Source: an uncultured Paludibaculum sp. (GTDB lineage: Bacteria; Acidobacteriota; Terriglobia; Bryobacterales; Bryobacteraceae). From it: a stretch of 64,000 nt of DNA. The DNA lies in contig NZ_OY762269.1 of the NCBI RefSeq assembly GCF_963665245.1, positions 2,548,501 to 2,612,500 of the forward strand. The letters are read 5' to 3'. This document shows, piece after piece, positions 45,207 through 54,260 of the stretch (position 1 is its first letter; every line of letters starts with the position of its first letter). The notes beneath the pieces are model-generated. The model was given only the letters and a program-made list of their open reading frames with translations. It had not been told where the DNA came from and ran no database searches. The translations under genes and the position numbers were made by a program.

Positions 45207-46472
45207 CTACCCGCGGCCGTTGAACTCCTTCACGGCGCCGAGCATGGCCACCAGGTTCTCCACCGGGGTCCCGGCCTGGATGTTGTGGATGGAATCGAAG
45301 ACGAACCCGCCGCCCTTTGAGAAGATCTCGCAGCGCTGCAGAACCTCGGCCCGCACCTGCTCGGCTGTCCCGAACGGCAGGGTCTTCTGCGTATCCACGC
45401 CGCCGCCCCAGAACACCAGCCGGTCTCCGTACTTCGCCTTGAGCGTCGCCGGATCCATGCCGGTGGCCGAGCACTGCACCGGGTTGATGATGTCGAACCC
45501 GGCCTCGATGAACGATTCGAAGAACTTCTCCACACTGCCGCACGAGTGCTTGAAGCACTTCCACCCTGTGTTCTTGTGGACCCAGTCGTTCACCGCCTTG
45601 TAGTAGGGGAACCACAACTCGCGCAACGTCCGTACCGAGCAGAACTGCGAAGTCTGAGTGCCGAAATCCGTGCCACAGAGGAAGACCGCGTCGACGCTGT
45701 TGCCGATGCGGGCGTGTACCCGCTCCAGGTTCCTGATCCCGTTCTCGCACTGGTGCGCGAAGATCTTGTGGACGTAGTCCTTGCGGCTGCTGGTGGACAT
45801 GTACCACTCGGCCACGTCGCGGATCCCCTTCGGGTTCTTGAGGAACGGCGCCGGCACCAGAGCGATGTCCCCAAAAGCGGTTCCGCCGAAGGTGGCGAGG
45901 ATCCCCTTGCCGGTCTGTTGCGCCGCGGCCACGCTGGCGCTGACGTGATCCAGATCGGCTTCGGTGAGCGGGGTGAACTCCTCCAGGTTGTCCTCGATGT
46001 TCAGGGACTCTTCCTCGAAAGGCGGCTGCCGCACGATGGTGTCAAAGAAGGCGCTACCCAGGGGCATGCGGCCGCTCGGCATGGCCGTCTCGTCACCCTC
46101 GGGGTAGATGAGGATGTCGCCGTTGGCCTCGGTGCGGGTTCTGAACTCGGTGGACACCAGCACAGGCAGCCCACGGAAGTCCCACTCTTTCCACTCCGTA
46201 TTGGCAAAACCGAACATCGTGTTGCGTGGGAACACGCCGGTCACGTCCAGGCCCATCGCCTCACTGAGGTCGGCTTCTACCAGGCCGAGCATCTGGTACG
46301 GTTCATGTACCTTCACCGGCCGCTTCTCCAGACCGTAGAAGTCGCGCAACGCCGCCACGCACGATACGTGGACCCCTGTGACCGAGCTGCCGCCGAAGTC
46401 GATGGGAATGCGGTCCGGCTGCTTGTGCGCCAGGGTGTCCTGCAGCCTTTGGCGGCTGGGAGTGGGTGCCAT
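45207..46472 (-). CDS. uroporphyrinogen decarboxylase-like protein (long)
   Basis: A 421-residue URO-D-like protein. N-terminus: LAHKQPDRIPIDFGGSSVTG, the family's typical opening. Later HSCGSVEKFFESFIEAGFDI and QCSATGMDPATLKAKYGDRL match the MtaA-like form, in which His and Cys bind zinc. Such proteins are common in Acidobacteriota and Planctomycetes and probably act as methyltransferases. AAGGAAGG precedes ATG 46472. It is the first gene of the set with the shorter URO-D gene and TauE. Confidence 0.78.
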   Translation of the reverse strand: MAPTPSRQRLQDTLAHKQPDRIPIDFGGSSVTGVHVSCVAALRDFYGLEKRPVKVHEPYQMLGLVEADLSEAMGLDVTGVFPRNTMFGFANTEWKEWDFRGLPVLVSTEFRTRTEANGDILIYPEGDETAMPSGRMPLGSAFFDTIVRQPPFEEESLNIEDNLEEFTPLTEADLDHVSASVAAAQQTGKGILATFGGTAFGDIALVPAPFLKNPKGIRDVAEWYMSTSSRKDYVHKIFAHQCENGIRNLERVHARIGNSVDAVFLCGTDFGTQTSQFCSVRTLRELWFPYYKAVNDWVHKNTGWKCFKHSCGSVEKFFESFIEAGFDIINPVQCSATGMDPATLKAKYGDRLVFWGGGVDTQKTLPFGTAEQVRAEVLQRCEIFSKGGGFVFDSIHNIQAGTPVENLVAMLGAVKEFNGRG

Positions 46473-46566
46473 TCTACGGTTCCTTCCTTGCGGCTGGCTT
46501 ATTCATACTTCAGGATCAATCTATCTGAATGCAACAAATCAGTCAACGAACCGCATAATGGGACCT

Positions 46567-47988
46567 ATGAAAAGGCGAACGTTCCTCGCGGCGGCTACCG
46601 CCGGCCTGCTGCCCGCCGCGGCCAAACCCAGTCCGAACATCGTGCTGATTCTTGCCGACGATCTCGGCTGGAGCGACATCGGCTGTTACGGCAACCGGGA
46701 CATCGCCACGCCCAATCTCGACCGCCTGGCCGCTCAGGGTGCACGGTTCACCCAGGCTTATGCAGCGTGCCCGGTATGTTCGCCCACGCGAGGCAGCATC
46801 ATGACGGGCCGCTATCCCGTGCGCACAGGCGTCACCGACTGGATCCCCGGCCGCCAGTCCGATCCCAAAGGCCCCATCGTCACGCCCCACACCGCCGATC
46901 AACTGAAGCTGGAAGACCGTACCATCGCCGAGTGTCTGAAGCCCGCCGGCTACCGCAACGCCAGCGTCGGTAAATGGCACCTGGGTGGCGATGGGTTCTT
47001 GCCCACTGACCAGGGCTTCGATCTCAACATCGGTGGCAATCATCGGGGCAGTCCGCCGCCATCCGGCAAGCTGGGTTCGAGCTACTTCGGTCCTTTTGAT
47101 CTGCCGAATCTGAAAGCCGGCCCGGGCGAGTTCATCACCGAGAAACTATCGGAGGCCGCGAGCTCATTCATAGCCCAGAACCGCGCCAATCCCTATTTCC
47201 TCTACCTGGCCCACTACACAGTGCACATCCCGCTACAGGCCCACCAGGAGGACATCGCCCGTCATCGGGCACGCGCGAACGGCCGCTACAACCCCATCTA
47301 CGCCGCCATGCGCGAGAGCATGGACCAGAGCGTCGGCCGCGTGATGGAGGCCGTCGAGAAGAGTGGAGCCGCGGACAATACGCTGCTGATGTTCTTCTCC
47401 GACAACGGCGGGCTGCGCTACGAAGGCAAGAGCCCGTCCGCGGTGACCGACAATGCGCCTCTGCGGGCAGGGAAGGGGCATCTGTACGAAGGGGGCATTC
47501 GCGAACCACTGATCGTCCGCTATCCCGGTGTCGCGAAGCCGGGTACTGTGATCGACGCGCCGGTATGCAGCGTCGATTTCCTGCCAACCTTTGCCGAGAT
47601 GGCCGGACAGCAACCGGGCGACGTCGATGGCGTCAGCCTCCTGCCGCTCCTGCGCGGCGGCCGGCTGAAGCCGCGGCCGTTGTTCTGGCACTATCCGCAC
47701 TACTCCAACCAGGGCGGGGCGCCCGGCAGTGCAATCAGGGAAGGGAACTGGAAGCTCATTGAGTTCCACGCCGACAGCCGCCGCGAACTGTTCAACCTGG
47801 CCGACGATCCCGGGGAGCACCGGAACCTGATCCGCCGGCAGCCGAAGATCGCCGGCCAGCTCTATGCGAAGCTCGACGCCTGGCGCAAAGCGAGCGGCGC
47901 GATCATGCCCACCAGGAATCCCAATGCCGATCCGGCGTGGCCGGGTTTCCAATTGACGGGCGAGGAGAAGCCGACTCCGCCGGAGTAA
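46567..47988 (+). CDS. exported sulfatase
   Basis: A 473-residue sulfatase. The N-terminus has a Tat-type signal (KRRTFLAAATAG). The formylglycine motif CxPxR is at Cys71 in CSPTRGSIMTGRYP, with metal-binding LADDLGWSDIG at residues 29-39 and the later MFFSDNGG. It removes sulfate esters from carbohydrates or other compounds and needs conversion of Cys71 to formylglycine. ATG 46567 is preferred over 46558. The last codons (TPPE and stop) lie inside the left copy of the dispersed repeat. Confidence 0.9.
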   Translation: MKRRTFLAAATAGLLPAAAKPSPNIVLILADDLGWSDIGCYGNRDIATPNLDRLAAQGARFTQAYAACPVCSPTRGSIMTGRYPVRTGVTDWIPGRQSDPKGPIVTPHTADQLKLEDRTIAECLKPAGYRNASVGKWHLGGDGFLPTDQGFDLNIGGNHRGSPPPSGKLGSSYFGPFDLPNLKAGPGEFITEKLSEAASSFIAQNRANPYFLYLAHYTVHIPLQAHQEDIARHRARANGRYNPIYAAMRESMDQSVGRVMEAVEKSGAADNTLLMFFSDNGGLRYEGKSPSAVTDNAPLRAGKGHLYEGGIREPLIVRYPGVAKPGTVIDAPVCSVDFLPTFAEMAGQQPGDVDGVSLLPLLRGGRLKPRPLFWHYPHYSNQGGAPGSAIREGNWKLIEFHADSRRELFNLADDPGEHRNLIRRQPKIAGQLYAKLDAWRKASGAIMPTRNPNADPAWPGFQLTGEEKPTPPE

Positions 47989-48210
47989 CCGGCAGCGCCA
48001 AAGCGTGGCACCGGGAAATGTAGCGGTGTCGTTCTTCCAAAAGGTGACCAATTTGACGGACAACTCTCCATGCGGGGATGTGGCTCGCTGAACTCCGGCC
48101 GGACCGTCGCCAATCCGGAGGCCGGCCCCGAACGGCGTTCGAGGAGCTCTCCCCAGATTAGGAACGACAAGTCCAAGTCGGCTTGTGCCCGCTCAACTGC
48201 CGAGTGGCGC
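47977..48210 (+). repeat. dispersed repeat, copy A (modules 1 and 2)
   Basis: Module 1 (47977-48051: CCGCCGGAGTAACCGGCAGC ... CTTCCAAAAGGTGACCAA) recurs at 53922-53998. Module 2 (48053-48210: TTGACGGAC, GTCGCCAATCCGGA, TTCGAGGAGC, CCAGATTAGGAACGACAAG and CCGAGTGGCGC) recurs in whole or part at 51989-52064, 54261-54329 and 55122-55260. Here the two modules are joined; in copy C they are 262 bp apart. All copies have the same orientation. Confidence 0.85.
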
Positions 48211-48334
48211 ATGATCCGACCGCAGAGTGTAGGCAGATCGCGAAAAGGGCCCGAGGACACCTCCGCCCAGAAGGGACTTGCCTTCGTCGAACCGCCTGGC
48301 GCTACCTCACGCGACTTCACGTTCTCGGCGCCGG

Positions 48335-49093
48335 TCAAGCGAAAGGCTTGGCCGGATGCTTACTAGCTTTCCTGCGCTGCTGCTGCTTGTCCGACCCCCA
48401 TAGGCACGCCGAGTGATTTCCTCTTGAGGCAACTAGGAAAACTTCTCGGAATGACTTGTGGACGGCGAGGCCCTCGACCTCTTGAATCGCGGTTTTCCAT
48501 TCATCTTCGAAAATAAGACCGTCCGTCTCGCAATTAATTATCAACACGGTATTGGGTGGGTATTCTTTCTTCGCTTTTGCGGTCAGCCTTTCGACTATCT
48601 GTAACGCGAGATCGCTGATATGTTCCCGGCCATGGTATACGTGCGGCTTCGATACTGACGTGCGCGTCGCCTTGTCAATCTGTACACCCTTTGGGCCAAA
48701 TGATCCGCCAGTTTCATGAAGCTGTTTTCTGGCGATATGCGCAAATTGATGCGTTGATGTCGTCACCTCGATCGTTATCTTCCGCGGCATTCCTCCCTTG
48801 TTAACCATGGGCAGGGGTGTCCAGATGACCGCGTCATACGGCTGAGAGCCACTGAGCCAGCGTACTTTCATCCGGTTGCCGACGCGATACCGCGCCTGGA
48901 TGTACTGCGCGATGGGGATCAGCTCTTCAAGAAGCCTCTTCTCCCGTTTGCTTGAAAGCAGCCTGATTTTGCCAGGTCCATCGGGCTCAGATCGAATCTG
49001 GTCGAAGAGGTCATAGACTTTCGTGCAGAAGCGGAGGCCATCAAGCAACTTGTCGTCCAGTGCAGACAAGTCCAGCGGTGCGTGCGTTCCCAT
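48335..49093 (-). CDS. hypothetical protein, possibly nuclease-like
   Basis: A 252-residue protein I do not recognise. The central part SGSQPYDAVIWTPLP followed by KITIEVTTSTHQ has the Asp...Glu-x-Thr spacing seen in some PD-(D/E)xK nucleases, but no Lys follows, so this is weak. The ATG at 49093 is used; the frame extends upstream through the integrase stump. Base composition is noticeably lower in GC than the surroundings, suggesting transfer. It is flanked by repeat copy A and an integrase remnant. Confidence 0.55.
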   Translation of the reverse strand: MGTHAPLDLSALDDKLLDGLRFCTKVYDLFDQIRSEPDGPGKIRLLSSKREKRLLEELIPIAQYIQARYRVGNRMKVRWLSGSQPYDAVIWTPLPMVNKGGMPRKITIEVTTSTHQFAHIARKQLHETGGSFGPKGVQIDKATRTSVSKPHVYHGREHISDLALQIVERLTAKAKKEYPPNTVLIINCETDGLIFEDEWKTAIQEVEGLAVHKSFREVFLVASRGNHSACLWGSDKQQQRRKASKHPAKPFA

Positions 49094-49100
49094 GCCTCCA

Positions 49101-49358
49101 TTATCTTTCGGGTGCTTCCGACTGGCGGGCTTTCGGGGGCTTGGGCTCGATCCCGATGTTGTCGTTCGCCGCAGAAACGATCCGCTGCGTGCAGCCAAGA
49201 TAACGCTCGGTCGTCTGGACCGACATGTGGCCTAGGAGGAACTGGATCTGTTCCAGTTCGCCGCCGTTGGCGCGGCGAAGGTCATGTGGCGCGAGGTTGC
49301 TGACGCCGACCTGTGTGGCGAACTCCTTCACGACGTGCCAAGCTAGCTTCTCGGCCAT
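49101..49358 (-). pseudogene. tyrosine recombinase C-terminal stump
   Basis: The frame contains the end of a phage-type tyrosine integrase: LAPHDLRR, then GGELEQIQFLLGHMSVQTTERYLG with the GH...Y catalytic motif. About 10 residues that should separate HDLRR from GGELEQ are missing, and nothing before about 49358 matches the family, so the gene is truncated and has an internal deletion. It may once have mobilised the island. Confidence 0.7.
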
Positions 49359-50183
49359 GCCCCCACCCCCCAGCCTTACCAGCGCTACTGACACGTCGGA
49401 ATGCCTTCCCTGTCGTAACGCAGGCGGCATCCATCCACGCACTGAGTTCGCCATAGACCTATTCCGGAACTGGGACGGTCTGCGGGCATACCGGGGCCAC
49501 GGGGGGGGGGGCGGCGCTATGTATGCGAGTGGAACCGCAGGCTTGGGTGGGTGGGGTTCACGGGCGCCAAGGCGACTTGGGGGCTGTAGTCCGGAATTAC
49601 TTCCAGATTGCCGGCGGCGCTTCCGGGAGTCGACCAGCCACTTCAGAGGGGCGTTTCCAATCCAGTTGCTGCTGAGTAGCCAAGCCTTTGAGAGACGCTT
49701 GATGCGCTCACCATCTCGGCTGCCGGAGTGCAGACTGCTTCGATGGATGGGCGACTACACGGACAGATGGACTGCGCCCAGGAAGGCGATCATTCCGAAA
49801 CTACCGGGACGTAAGGGCCTTTGTCATTCCGGACTCCCTTCTCCGAGTTGCGCGCTATCCATCGGGAGCACCCATCGGTGTGGTCTTGCACGAGGCCACT
49901 CCGCCTGGCACCCTCGTTAATAGGAACCTCTCCGCCACGAACACGATAGGGCTCCACGCTACCGAGAGAACCCTGCGCGACTACTCGAGACGAATTCTCG
50001 TCAGGACGTTTTTGGCCGTCCGTCAAGGACTCATCCTGGCAGGAGACGAGCGGAAGGAAGCTCCCTCTCTAGCCGAACTTTCTCGAGTGAGCTTTGCGGA
50101 CAATTGAGCGAATATGTGCTAAACAGAGAGTGCCGGGTAGTGGAACGGTACATGCTGGCCGACTGCGAGCACGGAGCAAGGGG
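49359..50183. other. no intact gene; contains an 11-G run
   Basis: No supported gene. A homopolymer of 11 G lies at 49501-49511, a likely site of sequencing or assembly error. A long open frame on the plus strand (49225-49920) spans the integrase stump and has no domain. Confidence 0.45.
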
Positions 50184-51086
50184 ATGAACTATTGGTGGGT
50201 GAATCAAACCGACAATTGGCAGGATGAGTTCAGAAACGGCTATCTTTATGCAGGGGAGAGTTCCCATGCCTATCGGAAAAGTATACTGGATGTTCGCAAG
50301 GATGATCTAGTCATCTGCACCCACGGCACGGGCAAAAAACGAAGGATCTACGCGATAGGCATTATTGCCGCCGATCCTTCGGGAAAGATTGTTCCGAGAC
50401 GCGAGACACGGGCAGTACAAAGTATCAAAAAGCCGGCATGGCCCAAAGGGTGGGAGGTTCCCATCGATTACGATGAACTTGAGCACTCGGCTCCGTGGGC
50501 GCCCATCCGGCACCGATTGCAGGGCAAGTTTGTCGCGAAGCATTTCACGGACAAGTCAGCCGGTGTTCAGGGATACCTGTTTCCTGTTCCACCTGAGACT
50601 GCAGGAGAAATTCTGCGGTTAGTGAGCCGGGAGCAACCACCGGAAGCCAGGTTTGCAACAGCGGAGGCAATTTCGCCCACAGTGTTTGCCACTACCATGG
50701 CAGCCGAGGTTATGGTTCGGGTCGGCCACAGAAAGTGGTCTGCCGATGTGAAGGCTATGTGGGGCGAGCGCTGCTGCGCAACCGGATTCAATGTGAAACC
50801 GCTCCTTCGCGCGTCACACATCGTCTCGTGGAGCGAGGACGAGTACAGCCGACTTGACCGGTACAACGGACTATGTCTGAGCCCCGCCTATGACGCGGCG
50901 TTTGACGCGCATTTGATTACGTTTAAGGATGATGGCCGCATCCTGCTAGCCGACAACTTCAGCGCGGAATCGGCTCGTCAGATCGGCATTGATTCAGCCA
51001 CGAAGATCGAGGGGCTATTGTCCGGCCACCTAAAATATCTTGAACGGCACCGCTCGACTTTCAGGTCGAAGTATTTGAAGCCGTAG
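50184..51086 (+). CDS. EVE-HNH modification-dependent endonuclease
   Basis: A 300-residue fusion. Residues 1-150 form an EVE/PUA-like modified-base-reading domain (MNYWWVNQTDNWQDEFRNGY, then DDLVICTHGTGKKRRIYAIG). Residues 195-285 form an HNH nuclease of the HNH_2 type (CCATGFNVKPLLRASHIVSW, then RYNGLCLSPAYDAAFDAHLI). This fusion is a known type IV restriction family that cleaves DNA with modified cytosines, so it should defend against phages with modified genomes. The start MNYWW matches the family N-terminus. The gene stands alone, with no methylase, as expected for type IV. Confidence 0.85.
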   Translation: MNYWWVNQTDNWQDEFRNGYLYAGESSHAYRKSILDVRKDDLVICTHGTGKKRRIYAIGIIAADPSGKIVPRRETRAVQSIKKPAWPKGWEVPIDYDELEHSAPWAPIRHRLQGKFVAKHFTDKSAGVQGYLFPVPPETAGEILRLVSREQPPEARFATAEAISPTVFATTMAAEVMVRVGHRKWSADVKAMWGERCCATGFNVKPLLRASHIVSWSEDEYSRLDRYNGLCLSPAYDAAFDAHLITFKDDGRILLADNFSAESARQIGIDSATKIEGLLSGHLKYLERHRSTFRSKYLKP

Positions 51087-51272
51087 ACGCGGGTGACCGG
51101 ATAGAAGCTAGAGTACCCCAGCAAAACAAGGGGATTGTGGAGTCTCTTTCCGACTGGTGCGCGATCTGGCCGGAGATTGCACTCTGACGGTTACCGGCAG
51201 TCTCCAAGACGAGCGGTGCACATGTTGGAACCTTGCGGCTACCGATGCGCTACGCTTAATCAGTCATCTTCA

Positions 51273-51943
51273 ATGCGCTGCCTTTTCTGCAAAGTGGACG
51301 CTTCGGCCAGTACGTCCGAGGAGCACATCATTCCAGAGTCGCTCGGCAACACAGAGCACAAGCTCCCCATTGGAGCAGTTTGTGATCCGTGCAACAACTA
51401 TCTGGGCCGCAAAGTGGAGCAGCCTCTCTTGGAGTCCCCGGCCTTCCGGCAGTTGCGGCGCGGGATGAACGTGCCGAACAAACGCGGGAAGATCCCGGAA
51501 TGGGAGCATTCCCACGGTGTCTCATTGCCCGCGTATCGTTTGATGGGACGGTTCCTCGCAAAGGTCGGGTTGGAGGTGCTCGCCTTCCGAACCCTGACAG
51601 TAACTGGATGGAATACCGAGCTTGTCGGGCAGCAAGAGCTCGACCCGCTCCGTCGATTCGCCCGCTTCAACGAAGGCACGGATTGGCATTCACCTACCGA
51701 GCTCTCTACCCCGTGAACGCAGTCTTCACTGAGGATGACGTGTCCTACGAACTGCTGCACGAATTCACCGTCTTAAGGACTCCCAGCAGTGAATACTACA
51801 TTGTCCTTGCCATCTTTGGCGTTGAGTTCGCCCTAAACCTCGGAGGCCGCGAACTTGACGGTTACCGGATCTGGCTTGAAGAACACGCGTACGCCTCGCC
51901 ACTTTACACCGTAAAACAAACGACCACCGAGGAAATTGGATAG
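51273..51943 (+). pseudogene. HNH endonuclease-like protein, frameshifted
   Basis: The frame starting MRCLFCKVDASASTSEEHII, then PESLGN and CDPCNNYLGRKVEQPLLES, belongs to a group of HNH-type proteins with two CxxC knuckles. Reading stops at 51716, but the next frame continues in plausible sequence (LAFTYRALYPVNAVFTEDDV). One base is probably lost at about 51680-51700. The joined protein would be about 223 residues. It may be a dead companion of the EVE-HNH gene. Confidence 0.65.
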
Positions 51944-51988
51944 GGAGTTCGTCCGCGAAGAGTTCGCCTTGAGGCCATCCGGGCGAAT

Positions 51989-52064
51989 CGTCGCCAATCC
52001 GGACATTGGCCCGGAGCGGCGTTCGAGGAGCTTCCCCCAGATTAGGAGCGACAAGCCGGCTTCC
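51989..52064 (+). repeat. dispersed repeat, copy B (module 2 core)
   Basis: Partial module 2 with GTCGCCAATCCGGACATTGG, GCGTTCGAGGAGC and CCAGATTAGGAGCGACAAG. It divides the nuclease genes from the VapBC-type pair. Confidence 0.8.
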
Positions 52065-52119
52065 GATCTGCTTCCACTCCCTCCGGGGGCCGGCCACGAC
52101 ACGCCAGGCCCGGCTGCGT

Positions 52120-52143
52120 TAGAATCTGACTAGAGTAGTCAGA
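52120..52143 (+). promoter_or_regulatory. promoter -10 and operator of the toxin-antitoxin pair
   Basis: TAGAAT (52120-52125) is a near-consensus -10 box overlapped by the inverted repeat TCTGACTA-GAG-TAGTCAGA (52125-52143). It lies 10 bp before the antitoxin start and fits autorepression by the antitoxin-toxin complex. Confidence 0.65.
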
Positions 52144-52153
52144 AGGAGTCGGA

Positions 52154-52474
52154 ATGAACAAGGCACGACGACCTAAACCACGACAAGCAGCCGGCAGCGC
52201 CGCACGACAGGCCACTCCGCAGGAGTGGCAGTTACAGGAGGCGAAGGCGCGGTTCAGCGAGGTGTTTCGCTTGGCCCGGGAACAGGGTCCGCAGCGCGTG
52301 ACGAAGCACGGAAGGGAAGCTGTGGTGGTCATTCCGGCCGAGGAATATGCCCGCATCACCGCGCCTCAGCGTCGTCCTGCCAGCCTTGTCCAATTCTTCG
52401 CGGCCTCACCGCTCCGTGACTCCGGCATTGACCTGGATCGAGTCCGCGATTTTGGAAGGGCGATCGATCTGTGA
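52154..52474 (+). CDS. Phd/YefM-type antitoxin
   Basis: A 106-residue antitoxin. The core is WQLQEAKARFSEVFRLARE, then GPQRVTKHGREAVVVIPAEE, the Phd/YefM DNA-binding fold. The C-terminal tail (FFAASPLRDSGIDLDRVRD) should wrap the toxin. The N-terminal 25 residues are basic and likely disordered. AAGGAG before ATG 52154 supports the start. The next gene overlaps its stop by four bases. Confidence 0.85.
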   Translation: MNKARRPKPRQAAGSAARQATPQEWQLQEAKARFSEVFRLAREQGPQRVTKHGREAVVVIPAEEYARITAPQRRPASLVQFFAASPLRDSGIDLDRVRDFGRAIDL

Positions 52475-52893
52475 ACGGATTCCTGCTCGACACTAACGTA
52501 ATCTCCGAACTGGTGAAGCCGGAGCCTGACACGAACGTTGTCCGCTGGATCGAGGAAACGGACGAGTCCATTCTATTTCTGAGCGTCATAACCATTGGAG
52601 AGATCCGGAACGGCATCGAGCGACTCACCCCGGGGAAACGTCGAGGCCGATTGGAGTCCTGGCTGAAGATCGATTTACGAGCCCGGTTTCGGGATCGCAT
52701 CCTGCCGGTGGACGAGTCTGTTGCCGAGCGATGGGGTGCATTGTCCGCCATCGCAACCGCGAACGGGAGGCCCGTGCCGGTTATCGACGGCCTGCTTGCA
52801 GCCACCGCCGTGCATCACGACCTCATGCTCGTGACCAGGAACGTACAGGATGTTGCCGGAACCACCGTGCCAACTCTGAACCCCTGGTCGTAA
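52471..52893 (+). CDS. PIN-domain ribonuclease toxin (VapC/FitB-like)
   Basis: A 140-residue PIN-domain toxin. Catalytic acids: Asp in GFLLDTNVISEL, Glu in VITIGEIRNGIERL, Asp in VPVIDGLLAATAV and the last acid in NVQDVAG. It cleaves RNA when free of antitoxin. The GTG start overlaps the antitoxin stop (GTGA), indicating coupled translation. The order antitoxin-toxin is usual for Phd-PIN/VapBC pairs. Confidence 0.9.
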   Translation: MNGFLLDTNVISELVKPEPDTNVVRWIEETDESILFLSVITIGEIRNGIERLTPGKRRGRLESWLKIDLRARFRDRILPVDESVAERWGALSAIATANGRPVPVIDGLLAATAVHHDLMLVTRNVQDVAGTTVPTLNPWS

Positions 52894-52992
52894 AGCCAGT
52901 TGAGACCATAGGTCGCGCCGGGGCCGTCAGACGATTACGCCCTGTTACCCTTGGTGTTGAGACGCTGACTGAGCGACAATAGGCAGCACGCG

Positions 52993-53799
52993 ATGGATGC
53001 CAACCTGCTGTTTATCTGCTTCCTGACTCTAGTAATCCATGTCGTCGGGACTCTGGCATACGCCGTTCGTATCGCTGGCATCAGAACGCGGCGGGTTGCC
53101 ATTTCCTTTTCCCTGTTCAATATCCTTGCGCTCGTTTCGCGAACATCGAACTCGTTCCAGGGGCCGTTTCTTGCGAAGCGAATCGAATCAAGACTGCTGG
53201 GAATACCGCTTCCGTCATCGATGCTCGCCGATTTCCGGTGGCTCCTGGCTGCCGCGACAATTGCGACGGCAGTCGGCGCCCTGTTGACTCCAACCTTTCA
53301 GCGGCTGTTCAGCTCAGCCGTTCGTCACTTCCAAACAAACCGCTCTATGCCACGCCTGATAGCAACGGCATTCAGCCGGCGTGGACTCTCCAGCTTCGTC
53401 ACAAACGTGCGGGTTCCATCGCGGCAGAACCTCAAGCAGCTTGGTTCTGGAGCGGGCGTATCGGTGCTTGTCATCGGCCTGAACGTTATCGCAATGGCTC
53501 TGTGGACGCTCGGAGTATTTGCCTCGTTGTATGCTGGCTACCTCAACCCGGAGCTTCGCGTGACGTGTAGCACCTTGTCCTCCGTCATAAACGGCGTGGC
53601 TACCATCTTGATGTTCGTCTTTATCGATCCGCAGGTCTCGGTGATGACCGACGACGTGATCGAGGGGCGCATATCAGACGGACGGTTCCGTCGAGCAATA
53701 ACCTCACTTCTCGGTGCGAGGTTGGCCGGGACCGTTCTGGCGCAAATCCTCTTGGTCCCGTCTTCTGCGCTCATTGTGCGGATTGCGAAAGCCATATAG
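52993..53799 (+). CDS. amj: Amj family lipid II flippase
   Basis: A 268-residue membrane protein with about six helices resembling the Bacillus subtilis Amj/YdaH flippase (DUF2837). Family features: DTL-type opening VIHVVGTLAYAVRIAGIRTR, then SLFNILALVSRTSNSFQGPF. Amj can replace MurJ in moving lipid II across the membrane. Its presence in an island next to a toxin-antitoxin pair suggests transfer, possibly as resistance to an inhibitor of MurJ. The ATG at 52993 is used; the ribosome binding site is weak. Confidence 0.8.
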   Translation: MDANLLFICFLTLVIHVVGTLAYAVRIAGIRTRRVAISFSLFNILALVSRTSNSFQGPFLAKRIESRLLGIPLPSSMLADFRWLLAAATIATAVGALLTPTFQRLFSSAVRHFQTNRSMPRLIATAFSRRGLSSFVTNVRVPSRQNLKQLGSGAGVSVLVIGLNVIAMALWTLGVFASLYAGYLNPELRVTCSTLSSVINGVATILMFVFIDPQVSVMTDDVIEGRISDGRFRRAITSLLGARLAGTVLAQILLVPSSALIVRIAKAI

Positions 53800-53921
53800 C
53801 GATCGAATCGAAAGCCTTATCTCCAAAGGCGAGTCCAGGCAAGACCGCATCATCGAAGGCCCACTCCAGCGGCACTGTCCGGATCGTCAGCGATCGAGAG
53901 GTTGACCGTCCAGCCCCGACC

Positions 53922-53998
53922 CCGCCGGAGTAACCGGCAGCGCCAGCGATCGCGGCACGGGGAAATGTAGTCGTGCCGTTCTTCCAGAAGGTGACCAA
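53922..53998 (+). repeat. dispersed repeat, copy C module 1
   Basis: CCGCCGGAGTAACCGGCAGC ... CTTCCAGAAGGTGACCAA, matching 47977-48051. Confidence 0.85.
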
Positions 53999-54260
53999 TG
54001 CTCGCCGGCGCCCAGAATACGTCCGCTCTTGCCGCTCCCGGCGGGGCACATTCTCCATCGACAAAGACGGAAGATCCTGCACCCCTTTTGGAGGAGGGCA
54101 TACAAGGCGAGACGCTCGGCAAATTAGGCATCGCCTGCAACGAGCAACTGCCTGAAGGGTTTGAGGTATTGCGGCCCCTGCTCTCGACTGGTGCGTGGAA
54201 TTGAGGTGAGGTACGCCTGACGACGATTCCGTCGACCGCATCTGGCTGGCTCTGGCCAAG
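53999..54260. other. sequence separating modules 1 and 2 in copy C
   Basis: This 262 bp segment lies between the two repeat modules that are adjacent in copy A. It has no supported gene. It is either an insertion here or part of the full-length element lost from copy A. Confidence 0.5.

Noticed and set aside
49225..49920. A 231-codon plus-strand frame
   Set aside because: It overlaps the integrase remnant antisense and crosses an 11-G run; no domain.
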